The translations under genes and the position numbers were made by a program. The notes beneath the pieces were generated by a model. It saw only the letters and a list, made by a program, of their open reading frames with translations, was not told where the DNA came from and made no database searches. DNA of 64,000 nt from Oxyruncus cristatus. Its lineage: Eukaryota; Chordata; Aves; Passeriformes; Cotingidae. The stretch lies in the NCBI GenBank assembly GCA_013399855.1, contig VXAY01004756.1:312063-376062 (forward strand). The letters run 5' to 3'. Each line of letters starts with the position of its first letter. Within the stretch, counting starts at the first letter, position 1. Below, one piece after another: positions 37,001 to 47,169 of this stretch.

Positions 37001-37913
37001 TAGAACCTTCAGAGTTGTTGAGCAGTAAAGATAAAGAAAAAGATAAATTGAATTAATTTATTTTGCATTTATATACATGTCTCTGCCTGCATTAATATTA
37101 AGTTCCATCCAAAATCTAAATAGAAAGACTGTAATCTTAAAAGTTCTCTCAATAGCATCAGCAAATCATTCTTGTTTACCCTACATGCTAATAAAACAGG
37201 AACATGACACTCTTGAAAACAAGATTGCAAAATACAGAAAATGTGGTCTGACATTTTTTTTCTCCCCAAAGGAGGGACTGCCACTAACTAAAGTATTTCT
37301 TATGAAAGCTGGATTGCTTAAGATGCAGAATATTAAGAGAGAAAAACACTTTAGGACACAGCCATGTCACCAGCTGTTACTCACCCTTAATGAAATTGTT
37401 AAGTGATATTCTTCATAAATAGGTCAGAGAAACTTTTGAATTGTGAAGAATGTTTTATCTCTTTCTTTGAAATGTTTGTATTAAATTTAGAACTGGTAAT
37501 TCATTAAGCTCATTAGCTCTGACTAAGAGAGTAGAGCAATATCTAGGATATAGATTTCAAGGCTTAAAAACCTTAGTGCTTACAAATAAACATGAAAGCA
37601 ATGTGTGGAGAAAAAATATGGGATCATAATATGTTTAACTGTTTTTTGAGCGTGGCCCTCTGGATTAATTAAGAACATTTTCTATATTCAGACACTTGAA
37701 TATAAACAGAATACATTATGACTTTTGGTTAACTCTCTTCTAATAGGGGAAAAGAGAATGCATTATGATGAATACAGTGGAAGCTAGTTGAGACTATATT
37801 TTGTTGTTTGCTTTTTGGCTTCAGGTCAAAGAGGAGCTAATCACTGAATTTTACAGAATCTCAACTCTGAATTATATTATTAGTGATTGACACCGAATTT
37901 AAAGAGTAGAAGT

Positions 37914-37960
37914 TATATATATATATATACACACGTATAAATATATATATACACACGCAC
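37914..37960. repeat. (TA)n(CA)n compound microsatellite
   Basis: TA repeat, then ACACAC, then a second TA run and a second ACACAC: two diverged copies of the same TA-CA block. Confidence 0.9.
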
Positions 37961-38686
37961 ATTTGTTGCAGATTTTTAAGGCAGTAAAATAGCATTGAGC
38001 TCTGTCAAATGCTTGATTTGTGATGAAACTTTTATTTTAGTCTTAATAGTTTCTGGTATAATACAATAATTATCCAGAGTCAAGTCACAGTTGGTTCCAC
38101 TTGCTTCCTCGAGGAAAAGGGGGAACTGGAAGAAATCAAGGACTCAGTATTTGGGAACAGTTGTAGAATCAGAGTCCAGTATTGCTGTAACCTTCCTGCC
38201 TTAGAGATTGTAGAAACAGCCTTTAAAGCAGTTTAAACGTGCTGGATTGTTATGTGCTTGTGCCCAATTATTTTCTGATTTCTTCACTGACTTGCTTTGT
38301 GGCCTTGAGGTTATAATTAGCATCTTTCATATTTCTCTAAAATATATTTAAGATCACCTAACCAGTTAAACTATTTTTGAGATTCCTGATGAGAAAAAAA
38401 TCATGATTTAAAATTATTATGAGTTGATTAATTTTTAGGTAAATTTGCCGATGTGACATCAGAAAGAAACACATTTATAGTAAATATGTTTAGAGTCTAT
38501 CAGCTGTATATTTCAAATACCCAGGGCTCAGAAAACACCAGTTTTCACAGAAATGTGGTACTGAAAGAAACTCCAAACCTCCACCCAAAGCATGCTGTGC
38601 ATGCCCTGTAATTAAATTTGTTGGTCCATCTTTATCTGCAGGTATTTGAATCTTCTCTGAATGTAAATATTTCTCCTTTTTTTTAG

Positions 38687-38761
38687 ATAAATCGTCACAG
38701 AAGAAATCTTTCCCAACATAACTTAACGTTTGCAGACATCATTAGTACACAAGACCCCACA
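38687..38761 (+). CDS. ARHGAP15: ARHGAP15 coding exon 2 (residues 56-80)
   Basis: A 75-base exon of 25 codons, phase 0 on both sides. It is preceded by a T-rich tract ending TTTTTTTTAG and followed by GTAAGC. It starts INRHRRNLSQH, matching the conserved basic ISRHRRN.SQH segment of mammalian ARHGAP15. The rest (to STQDPT) differs from the mammalian sequence and forms the linker into the PH domain. The RRNLS stretch is a basophilic-kinase-type motif around Ser64, so phosphorylation there is possible but inferred. This exon ends the 30 kb intron and lies 3.1 kb before the PH exons. It is too short to stand out as an ORF, and the call rests on splice sites, phase and homology. Confidence 0.93.
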
Positions 38762-41700
38762 GTAAGCAACTGCTTTATAGAAGTGATAAACCACTCTTGT
38801 TATTTTAAAAGTTTATAATGTAAATGTTGCACATGCTTTACTAAAGCTTAAATACATGAGGATCTGGGTTCCTTAAGATGTTAAGGGATTTGAGGGACTT
38901 TGGTTAACCAATAAAAAGAATAATCGTGGAAGGTACAGGGTCATTTCTTTAACTTGACTTTGCTGTGTAATTCTGTTGTACTACACTGATGTTTCATCAC
39001 TATTAGTACTTGGTATAAAGGAATGCGACCAAGTCTTTGCCCTTATTAAGGAGTTTTTAAATTAGTGTTAATTTTTATAAGTAAAAAGTGGTCATGAAAT
39101 GTAAAAAAAAAAAAAAAAAAAAAAATTCTTAACACTAAAAGAATCTAGGGGCAATGAGAAACCAAGGTTTTTTCTACTAAAATAAAATTAATGTTCAAAT
39201 ACAGATTCACTAAAGAAATTTTCGTATTGGTGGTACTGTAACCTACACAAAATTTTCAGGATTAAGTATGTTCAGAAGCTTTGAATCCTAATTAAGAAAC
39301 TTATAGAACCTATAGGTGATAGAGAGATAATTATGTTTCCTTGTAGTTTCTAATGTTATTAGCCCATGAGAGTAAGAATATTTTTTTTATTATTATTTAG
39401 AAACTCAAATGTTTACACATACATACTCTTGTCTTTACTACTCTTCTAAAAAACAAATATTAAAAAAAATCAACACAACCCTCCACACAATAACTCCATT
39501 TTTCTATTTCTATGCTAATTCTTCAGGGCATTTTGGGTCATTTTCTCAACGTTCCACATGTTGCAAAGGTGCAGGGAGGGCAGCAGCTTAACAACAAGTG
39601 ATGATATTTATTGAGACAGAAACAACGGAGCATATCATTAGGATATATTTGGAATTCTTTTTAATCTAATATCAGCTATTTGCAGAAGTATTGCAAATGG
39701 ATCCTGAGCAGTCTTGGAAGTATTTTCTCGGGTAAAAAAAAAAATAGAATAGAAAAGGGGATATTAACAGATGTTATACAAGGGGAATGGAGCACCCCAA
39801 ATAGAATTTATAAAAATATTGGGGTCATCCTAGAAATATTTTTATTAGTCTTTGTGGTAGTTGTTTCATAATTCCACAGATGTCCTTTATATTAATTACA
39901 GAGAAGACTGTGCGGGCTATCAATTAGAGGAAGCCATGCTAATTTTACTTAAAGACAACACCTGTACTAATTAAAGCAATATTTTTGAAAGGCATTTTAC
40001 TTAGCACTGAGAGGTCTCTCATATTAACTGCAGCTCTTGTGGTTTTGTGCTGTTTAATTTTGAGCTGTGTAATTTATAACAAATGGCAGATTTGAGCTAT
40101 GTAATTTAAGTCAGGGTATTTTATACGCCCAATATTTGTTCGTGGATTTGATATCCCAGCTGAAGAAAATTGTAAGGAAATTATGACTAAGAAGCAATGT
40201 TTTCATCTGATTCCCATCTGATGTAAAAAAAAATGTATTTTCCTTTAGCTCTGGATTGGTTAAAATAGCAATTTGGGAAGGGTGGTTGGTAAACTTTGAA
40301 AGCATGAGATTTTGGGTCTGCTTCAGAGAAACAATCAGCGGCTTGAATGGTCAGCCAATGCTCCTCCCAATTTCTGTTTCCAGATGGATACGAATATTAA
40401 AAAGAATAACTTTTCTCGTATGTTATTTGGCATCTCTGGCCCTGGCCAAGCACCAGAAGTTTTATTCTACATAAATGAAGGGTTAGTGGGGGAAGAAATA
40501 AAAAAAATAAAAAAGAAGTAGATGGAGATGGGGATTAAACCTTATTTTAGCTCTGATAATTCATCCATCCGTCACTAGAAAAATAGTGACATGACTCTGC
40601 ACAATAATCCCTGCATACTTTCTCCCTGGGTTTTTCTATGGTAAGGATGTGCATGACAGGAATTTGCATGAGATAAGTACAAATTATAGAAAATGCACAC
40701 ACTAATCCTCATGTACCCCTTTGAGAATGTCACCTAAACCATTGTCCACAGGCCTGCAGACCTTTTCACAGGTACAGACAGACATGCACACAGTACATAC
40801 TTCATTATGTGTTGTATATCAACAACAAACAATATCTAAGGAAATGGTTTAACATATTACGCTGTTAAAATAATACTATTTTGTACAATCAAAATAACAG
40901 ACGTGTTTGATTTAAAAATACTTATATTGCCTGTTAAAGAATGTTTTATTGCTATTTAGTGGCTTTGCAGACAGCAAAATTCTACTGAAATTGTTATGAA
41001 ATCGTCTTGTGATGCAATTTACTACAAAGACCATGTGGAATTTCTAATATCCAAGTTGGGCACTGACTCAGTAGTGTTTGAAAGCAAAACCAGACCCACT
41101 CTGAATCACAATTTCGTTTCTCTTCCCATTACTGACACAGTTGAGACATCCTTGTCTAACGAGGGCTGGTGAGATGACAGGTTGATGGGTTTGGCTGAAG
41201 ACCATTTGTTTGGGTTTACATTTTTAAATACAAATTTACATAGCCCGAAATAACCCCATCCCAAATTGTATATCACAGCTATGCAAGCGATGTTCCAGCA
41301 GGTCAGAGAGAACCAAGTGTCTGCAAGGACCTCTGGCTTAAGGAAGGTTTTCTTTTCCTCCTGCACAGATATTTGGTGTTTCTCTTACGTTGGTTAACTC
41401 CAAACATGGCTCTTTAGACTATAAGAAGCAAGAGGCTTCTGCAGGGGCATGGTGTGTCCCTCACAGCTCTTAATGAAACTCTAGATATGAAATGATACCT
41501 TGACATAATTTACTTGCAGTATATTTTCAACTCATTTTTGAGTTGCAGTTAGAAACTTTGCTTGTAGTAAATTAAATTTCTTCTAAATAAATAAATAGAA
41601 TAAAATAAATAAGATATTATTGAGATTTTATTATGGTTAATTTTGCGTAGTAATTGACTTCACTGATTGTTTGCAAATATTCCTAAGAATCTACCATAAA

Positions 41701-41840
41701 AAATAGGTGACTAAACAGAGAATTAGTAGTAAAATGTCTCACTCTAGATTAGCTGAATGCAGACTCCTATGCATGTATTAAGTGGATTTATACATCTGAA
41801 AAAATGATATGGTTATGACCCTCTTTTTTCTTTCTTGCAG
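38762..41840 (+). other. ARHGAP15: ARHGAP15 intron between coding exons 2 and 3
   Basis: GT-AG intron of 3,079 bp (GTAAGC to TTGCAG). It is AT-rich and without recognisable mobile elements. It holds an A23 run at 39,103-39,125 and a repeat-free block at about 39,880-40,100 with several TAATTA motifs. No coding potential was seen. Confidence 0.9.
39103..39125. repeat. A23 homopolymer
   Basis: Twenty-three consecutive A. No identifiable retroposed sequence lies 5' of it, so it is a plain homopolymer rather than a proven poly(A) tail. Confidence 0.95.
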
Positions 41841-41902
41841 GTAGTGGAGAAGGAAGGATATCTTCTAAAAGCAAAAATAGCAGATGGTGGCAAGAAACTA
41901 AG
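41841..41902 (+). CDS. ARHGAP15: ARHGAP15 coding exon 3 (PH domain start, residues 81-101)
   Basis: A 62-base exon, phase 0 in and phase 2 out, after a CTTTCTTGCAG acceptor. The donor is GTATTA, weaker than consensus. It encodes VVEKEGYLLKAKIADGGKKL plus two bases of an Arg codon completed by the next exon. This is the first PH strand (EGYL) and the basic beta1-beta2 loop. Lys90 and Lys99-x-Arg101 fit the K-Xn-(K/R)-x-R pattern by which PH domains contact inositol phosphates, although phosphoinositide binding here is inferred from the family. It is almost identical to mammalian ARHGAP15 except for small substitutions such as Leu89. Confidence 0.96.
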
Positions 41903-42589
41903 GTATTACATGTGACTGTGACAATTTTTATCCATTACAAATTCAGATTTTATATATATATGGCTACTATTACTGCTAGTAGACAAATTGCTATTGCTTC
42001 TGTGTTAACCCAAGGTATGATCCCAGGCCCAAAAAAAACAAGTCACAGCAGGTAAAGGGCTCATTGTGTGCAATGATCCTGTATCAATATTAACCTCTAT
42101 ATTATATATATTATACACATATCGAAGACCATATTAGTGCATCAGGCAAACCAATAATAGATTTTTCCAGTGGCAAATTTTAGGTGCTGTCTGTGCTTGA
42201 GGGATCAAGGATGTGCTGTAGGAACCCACCTTGTGGTGATGCCACGGGGATGACAAGACAAGATTATTAAAAGTTCTCACCATTTACTGACTTAACACTG
42301 TTGAAAGCAATGGGAATATTATTGCTGCCTTTATGGAGAGATCTGCTATGGTTTGCTGTATTTAGATGCCTGTAAAGTGAGGACACCAGCACTGTGTGCT
42401 ACCAGTGAGAAATACTAAACCTTCTGCTGGGAGAAGACAACCAAGCAATAAGTCCTCGTGCATATATGGTGCTAAACCCTCAAGATCCTAGAAACTCTTA
42501 CTGAAAAGGGAGTCTGGACGTCACCCACTCCAATTCTCACCAGAAGAAAGAACATTGTGGACACTCAGCCAACCCTGCTACAGCTGGGT

Positions 42590-43030
42590 GCCGTCAGAAA
42601 CTGGCGTAACCTGCATTTTGGGACGCAGCATTGAAGCCGGTGATGCTCTATTGCCCACTTTGGACCCGTCTGCAGGGCGCACAGAGGCTGGGCATCCCCT
42701 GCGAACACGCGGGGAGGGAGTTCTACCTCCCAGCGCATCGCGCCCCGCAGCACGGATCCTCTCCGTGGCGGGGTGCGGGCACGGCGAGAGGTCAGCGGGG
42801 CTCGGGCACTGCTGCTTTGAACAGCCCGAAACGGTCCCCGACTTCTGAGCGAGCCTCCGAGACCGCGAGCGGCACTGCAGCTTTAGCGTGCTGCCCTCAG
42901 GTGTTCGCCCGACAGAATGCAAACGCGGCCGCGGCTCCCGGGCACCTTCGGCAGCCCCACCGGCCGGGGACAGGCGAATTCACGCCAGTTCCCCCTCAAT
43001 TCCCGGTCTGCTCTGCAGACGGATATTTAC
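42590..43030. promoter_or_regulatory. Intronic CpG-island-like block
   Basis: About 440 bp of clearly GC-rich sequence with roughly 40 CpGs by eye, including a NotI-type GCGGCCGC near 42926 and several CGCG clusters, flanked by AT-rich intron. A 189-codon ORF runs through it (42,631-43,200, +). It resembles no protein I know and is best explained by the rarity of stop codons in GC-rich DNA. An alternative ARHGAP15 promoter, a non-coding RNA promoter or a methylated orphan island are all possible. No exon was identified within it. Confidence 0.6.
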
Positions 43031-43227
43031 GGATCTTTCTACAGAGCAAGGATGGGCAGCGGGGATTCATGAACTGCGTGCACTTTGACTCCTCCTTTCA
43101 CTCGCCTAAACTTGGAGTTCAGCGCCTGGGAGGGTCACCTGGAACAATGTTGGTGCTGCACAGCAAAAAAAAATTAAAATCGTTTTTTAAAAGAACTTGA
43201 AAGTAGGCATCCCATGAAATTCAGATG

Positions 43228-43652
43228 CTTAGAGGTCTGGAGCACCTCTGCTATGCAGAAAGGCTGAGAGAGCTGGGTGTGTTCACAACCTGGAGAAGAG
43301 AAGGCCCTGGGGAGACCTTAGAGCACCTTGCAGTGCCCAAAGGGGCTCCAAGGGAGCTGGGGAAGGACTTTGGACATGGCCTGGAGTGATAGGACAAGGG
43401 GAAATGGCTTCAAACTGACAAGAGGGTGAGGTTAGTTTATTGATTAAGATGAAATTCCTGCCTGTGAGGGTCGGGGGGCCCTGGCACAGGTTGCCCAGAG
43501 AAGCTGTGGTGCTCCATCCCTGGAAGTGTCCAAGGCCAGGTTGGATGGGGCTTGGAGCAACCTGGGACTGTGGAAGGTGTCCCTGCCCATGGCAGGGGGA
43601 TGGAACTAAAGGATCTTTAAGGTTCCTTCCAACCCAAACAATTCTGTGATAT
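43228..43652 (+). mobile_element. CR1 LINE 3' end (about 425 bp)
   Basis: Plus-strand CR1 from the GGTCTGGAGCACCTCTGCTA block through AGAAAGGCTGAGAGAGCTGG, CACAGGTTGCCCAGAGAAGC and GGAAGGTGTCCCTGCCCATG, ending in CCAACCCAAACAATTCTGTG. It starts about 200 bp after the CpG-rich block. Confidence 0.96.
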
Positions 43653-43856
43653 ATAGAGAGACTAATACACTTTACAACAATTTTTTCTTTTTATTAATTG
43701 TTAATATTTTTAGTCTGATAGATGACTTTATGGACAACCTGATAAAAGAATTGTCTAGTTTATGTACCTTTTACATATAGGTCATAAAAATAATGAATTT
43801 TTAAGTTAAAAAGTCACTTTAGAATAGTGACTATAGATATATAAATAGTGACTATA

Positions 43857-43880
43857 TATATTCTATATATATAGAATATA
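43857..43880. repeat. 24-bp perfect palindrome in AT-rich repeat
   Basis: The 12 bases TATATTCTATAT are followed directly by their exact reverse complement. A 13-base direct repeat (AATAGTGACTATA, at 43,823 and 43,844) lies just upstream. It could form a small cruciform or hairpin. Confidence 0.95.
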
Positions 43881-44900
43881 ACTATAGGATAAAAGAATTG
43901 GAGAATTTTAATTTAGGGAAAAAATCTGCTTAGAGATAATATGGGGAAATTCAGTTACATTCTCATAGCTTCTATAATTCCTATAGAACAATAAATTTTC
44001 TTATTCTTGATGGAATTAAATAATTCTCCCCTTAAAATTCAGTGAAACTTAAGTAAAACATCTCAGCTGATATAACTTAAGAAACATTTATAATTAATTT
44101 TATACATTTTGCTGTTGACTTCTCATTTCAAAATGATAAATAGAGTTATGGCACTTTTTTTTTCCTAATTAATTTAATTTTGTCCAGGTTGAAATAAAAC
44201 GTTTTTAAATCTTGGTAAACTTCCCAGTTAGTGATCAGAAATTTGAACCTTTTTTGGTAGATTATGAACAGGTCTGTGACCTCAAAACACAATTGCTAAT
44301 TTGCATTTCTTGACTAGAAAAACCTGCCCTGCAAATAGCTGGAGCAAGCAGCCCTCTGCCTGGGAGAAGTGTCTATGACACAGAAATGTTCCTACCCATA
44401 ACTGATGTCAAGCATTTGGTATAAATTTGATATTGAGTCTGAACTGTGTTCCAAGGGATTTAATCCTTTGGTAATCCATATTCATCCAACATATCCAACC
44501 CACAGGAAAATCTGTTTAAATCTGCACATAGCACACTTGACCACTTACTCCCTTGTGCACTTACAAGAGCTTTTTCAATAGAAAGACAAAATAGAGAAAA
44601 GTTACAAAGAACTGAATTTGCACCAATAGACAACTCACTCACCACCTCGATAGTGAATCTCACACACAGCACTCATTTCCTAAGTGTACTTTAAAAAATA
44701 ATTAACTGAGGTTGAACTTTTCTTTATACCAATATACAACCCACAGTCACAGTATCAAGGATACACTTTTATAGTGATACAAAATTCTGCTGAAAATTTA
44801 ATGGTGACTCACAAACTCTGTCCTTTGAGGGGGAAGTATCTGTCAGTGGTGGTCAACTACTTTTCCAAAATGCTACTGTTTCTTCCTCTTCCTCATTGTT

Positions 44901-44927
44901 GTTATTATTATTATTATTATTATTATT
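44901..44927. repeat. (TTA)n microsatellite
   Basis: About eight perfect TTA units preceded by GTTGTT and followed by a T run. Confidence 0.95.
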
Positions 44928-45427
44928 TTTTCCTTATTAATGTGGCATAAAAAGACAGTCCTATTTCCTTCAGATGTATTAATCTCCTTCACAAAGATCA
45001 TCTTTCCCTGTTGCTTCTTCTTTCCTAATATTTTTGGATTGTTAGATCATTCTGGGTGAAATCCTACCCTTGATGAAGCAAGTGCAAGTTCCTTTGATCA
45101 AACCAGTAGCATCGGGGCTTCATCTGTAATATTGGTTATTCTCCTTAAGCTGATGACTGAAAAACATTGAATAGTAAAGCAATTAATTGAAAAAAGTGCC
45201 TGTTGTTATGGCTGATGTGCAGTTTGATGGGATATTGATGCAGCAGAGCTTTGAGGTGGATCTGGATGTGAGCATTGTGAAGAGGATCACCAGGCTTTTA
45301 ATCTTGATAAAGCCAGGTTTTGCTGGAATAAAAAATGTGTATGAGTTACTTAGAAATGTCCATGTGGAGAAAACTAGGGAAGACAGAAGGAAAAAGGTTT
45401 CAAACAGCTCCTCCCCGGACCCTCTGT

Positions 45428-45622
45428 GTCACAGAATCATAAGGTCATTAAGGTTAGAAAAGACCTCTAGGATCATTTAGTCCAAGTGTTAACCAGCACT
45501 GCCAAGTCCACCACTAAAACATGTCCCTAAATGCCACATCTACACATCCTTTAAATCCCTCCAGGGATGGTGACTCCATCACTGCCCTGAGCAGCCTGTG
45601 CCCGGACTTAAATGTGTCCTTA
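45428..45622 (-). mobile_element. CR1 LINE 3' end
   Basis: Minus-strand CR1 of a different subfamily from most copies here. On the + strand it has CACTGCCAAGTCCACCACTA, CCACATCTACACATCCTTTA, CTCCAGGGATGGTGACTCCA and CTGAGCAGCCTGTGCCCGGA. It is truncated near 45,622. Confidence 0.95.
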
Positions 45623-46520
45623 CAGGCAACTCCCTCCTTTCAATGCACTACAACACACGTGACCCAGCCTGTTTGTCACACACAGTCTGAGCTTTGCTCT
45701 AAACTATTCAGTTTTGTGGTTTGCATTCACATAAAACAAATCAATAGTGGGTTTATGAGTATTTCTGTGAATATCAGGAGACCCCCCAAATCGGAGAGTC
45801 AAACTTGAGCTGTTGATCTAAAAATAGGGGTTTTTTTAATCAGATCAGTTCCATTTGTTATGATTATGTAGTGGTTTGAAACAATATGTTATATGTAATA
45901 TATATAATAGCGTTTTCTTCTGAGTTGAATGTTATGTTCTTCTGTATCAGGGGACATTCTTGAACATATCCATGTGTATTTTTACTTCTCCCTGGCCCCA
46001 GTAGTTTGTCAGTTCTCTAACTTAAACCTCTCTCAGATATCACTCTTATCTTCCTTTCTCTCCTGTAAACTTTTAATTTAGGGAAGGGAGAAAGCATTTG
46101 GGACCTTTCAAAATAGACCCTTAACTGAGCTCTGTATAGTCAGATCAACATTTTTCCTTCTCAGTTTTATTTTAAGCCTTCGGTACCAGAAGGCCACCAG
46201 CTATTTTGGAGCCCTCTAAGTATATGTGAACTTTGAGCATGTGTGAATGATCCCACTGTTTTCCTGTGGCACCATGGGGGAAAAGAAATATAGATGGGCT
46301 TTAAGACGTGCATGAGGACAAAGAAGGCCTTGAAGCTTTGTTAGGTCACATTAAGGCATAATTAGGACAGTGCAATTCCATCAATATTGGTGGAAGTACA
46401 TTATTGATATTGACTTTAGACCTTTTTTGGTTTTATAGAAAATAATTAAAAAACAAGTCTACAAATCTTTTACCTACTCATTGATTTTTATGTTTTTTTT
46501 CTTTAATTTTTATTTTTAAG

Positions 46521-46608
46521 GAAAAACTGGTCCACATCCTGGATTGTTCTCACTGCTCGGAAAATGGAATTCTACAAAGAATCCAAGCAGCCGGCGCTGG
46601 CCAACCTG
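46521..46608 (+). CDS. ARHGAP15: ARHGAP15 coding exon 4 (PH domain, residues 101-130)
   Basis: An 88-base exon after a long T-rich tract ending TTTTTAAG. It starts in phase 2 (one base completes Arg101) and ends in phase 0 before a GTAGGC donor. It encodes KNWSTSWIVL, then TARKMEFYKESKQPALANL, matching PH strands beta2 and beta3 of ARHGAP15 (KNWSTSWIVL is invariant in the copies I know). With exon 3 it makes exactly 50 codons. A 314 bp inverted-repeat element lies 247 bp downstream. Confidence 0.97.
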
Positions 46609-46855
46609 GTAGGCAAACAACCATCCAATATTCTCAGCCTCCTATAAAAAGTTTTGTGTTTACAGAAGAAAAATTTAGACTGAGCTGGCAACCTTCAAAA
46701 ACTTGAAAGCATCTGAAGGAAAATGCCTTGGTAAACTCTTAATCAGATGTAGTGTGTGAGAAGAAATAGGACGCAGCATGTCCTTTATTAAGAGTTGCAT
46801 TTCGAGAATAATTGCAAAGTGAGACAAATGATGAGTGACTACCCGGTAATGTGAA

Positions 46856-47169
46856 GGTAACACTTTAAATTAAGGTGCCATTTATAAATGCTTTATTCTT
46901 ATTTATGAAAATGATCACTAAATGCAGCTACTTCCTCAAATAACGTATTATAAAGTATGTTATAAAATGCATTAGTAATAAATGCTGAACAGATGATGCG
47001 ATGAGAATCTGTTGCAAAGGATATTGTGAGACGTAAATTGTATTAAACCATGTATGTGCATCTTTAATACATGAATTTAAGTTGTTATCTACCATCCTAT
47101 AAAGTGGCTTATACATTAATAAATAATAATAAATTATTTATAAATGGCACCTTAATATAGGGTGTTACC
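46856..47169. mobile_element. MITE-like element with ~55-bp terminal inverted repeats
   Basis: The left end reads GGTAACACTTTAAATTAAGG, then TGCCATTTATAAAT. The right end, read on the - strand, is GGTAACACCCTATATTAAGG, then TGCCATTTATAAAT. Similarity continues, with mismatches, for about 55 bases. The inside is AT-rich with no ORF long enough for a transposase, so it looks like a non-autonomous cut-and-paste DNA transposon or MITE. The GGTAACACTTTA-type terminus is familiar from old vertebrate DNA transposons, but I cannot name the family. No clear target-site duplication is visible, which fits great age. It lies 247 bp downstream of coding exon 4. Confidence 0.75.

Larger units (their letters stand above)
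8599..38686 (+). other. ARHGAP15: ARHGAP15 intron between coding exons 1 and 2 (30 kb)
   Basis: GT-AG intron (GTAAGT to TTTTAG). It holds microsatellites, a 25 bp tandem repeat, a CpG-dense spot at 15.76-15.84 kb, an old LINE reverse-transcriptase remnant at 25.8-26.3 kb, and CR1 copies at 21.4 and 33.7 kb. Segments at about 9.8-10.4, 12.0-12.5, 14.6-14.8, 20.4-20.8 and 24.3-24.8 kb are repeat-free, non-coding and rich in TAATTA-type motifs or retained CpGs. In the other subregions (8.6-9.8, 10.9-12, 16-19.9, 22-24.2, 27-33.7 and 34.1-38.6 kb) I see only low-complexity runs and spurious ORFs. Confidence 0.9.
41903..46520 (+). other. ARHGAP15: ARHGAP15 intron between coding exons 3 and 4
   Basis: GT-AG intron of 4,618 bp (GTATTA to TTTAAG). 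It holds a CpG-island-like block at 42.59-43.03 kb, CR1 copies at 43.2 and 45.4 kb, a 24 bp AT palindrome and a TTA microsatellite. The remainder is AT-rich with no recognised content. Confidence 0.9.

Noticed and set aside
42631..43200. 189-codon + strand ORF, the longest in the window
   Set aside because: It lies in CpG-rich sequence where stop codons are rare, has no recognisable domain, is Ala/Pro/Arg-rich and ends in low-complexity Lys codons. Explained by composition.
45187..45427. ORF beginning MKKVPVVMADVQFDG
   Set aside because: No family recognised, and it runs into a minus-strand CR1; likely chance in intron sequence.
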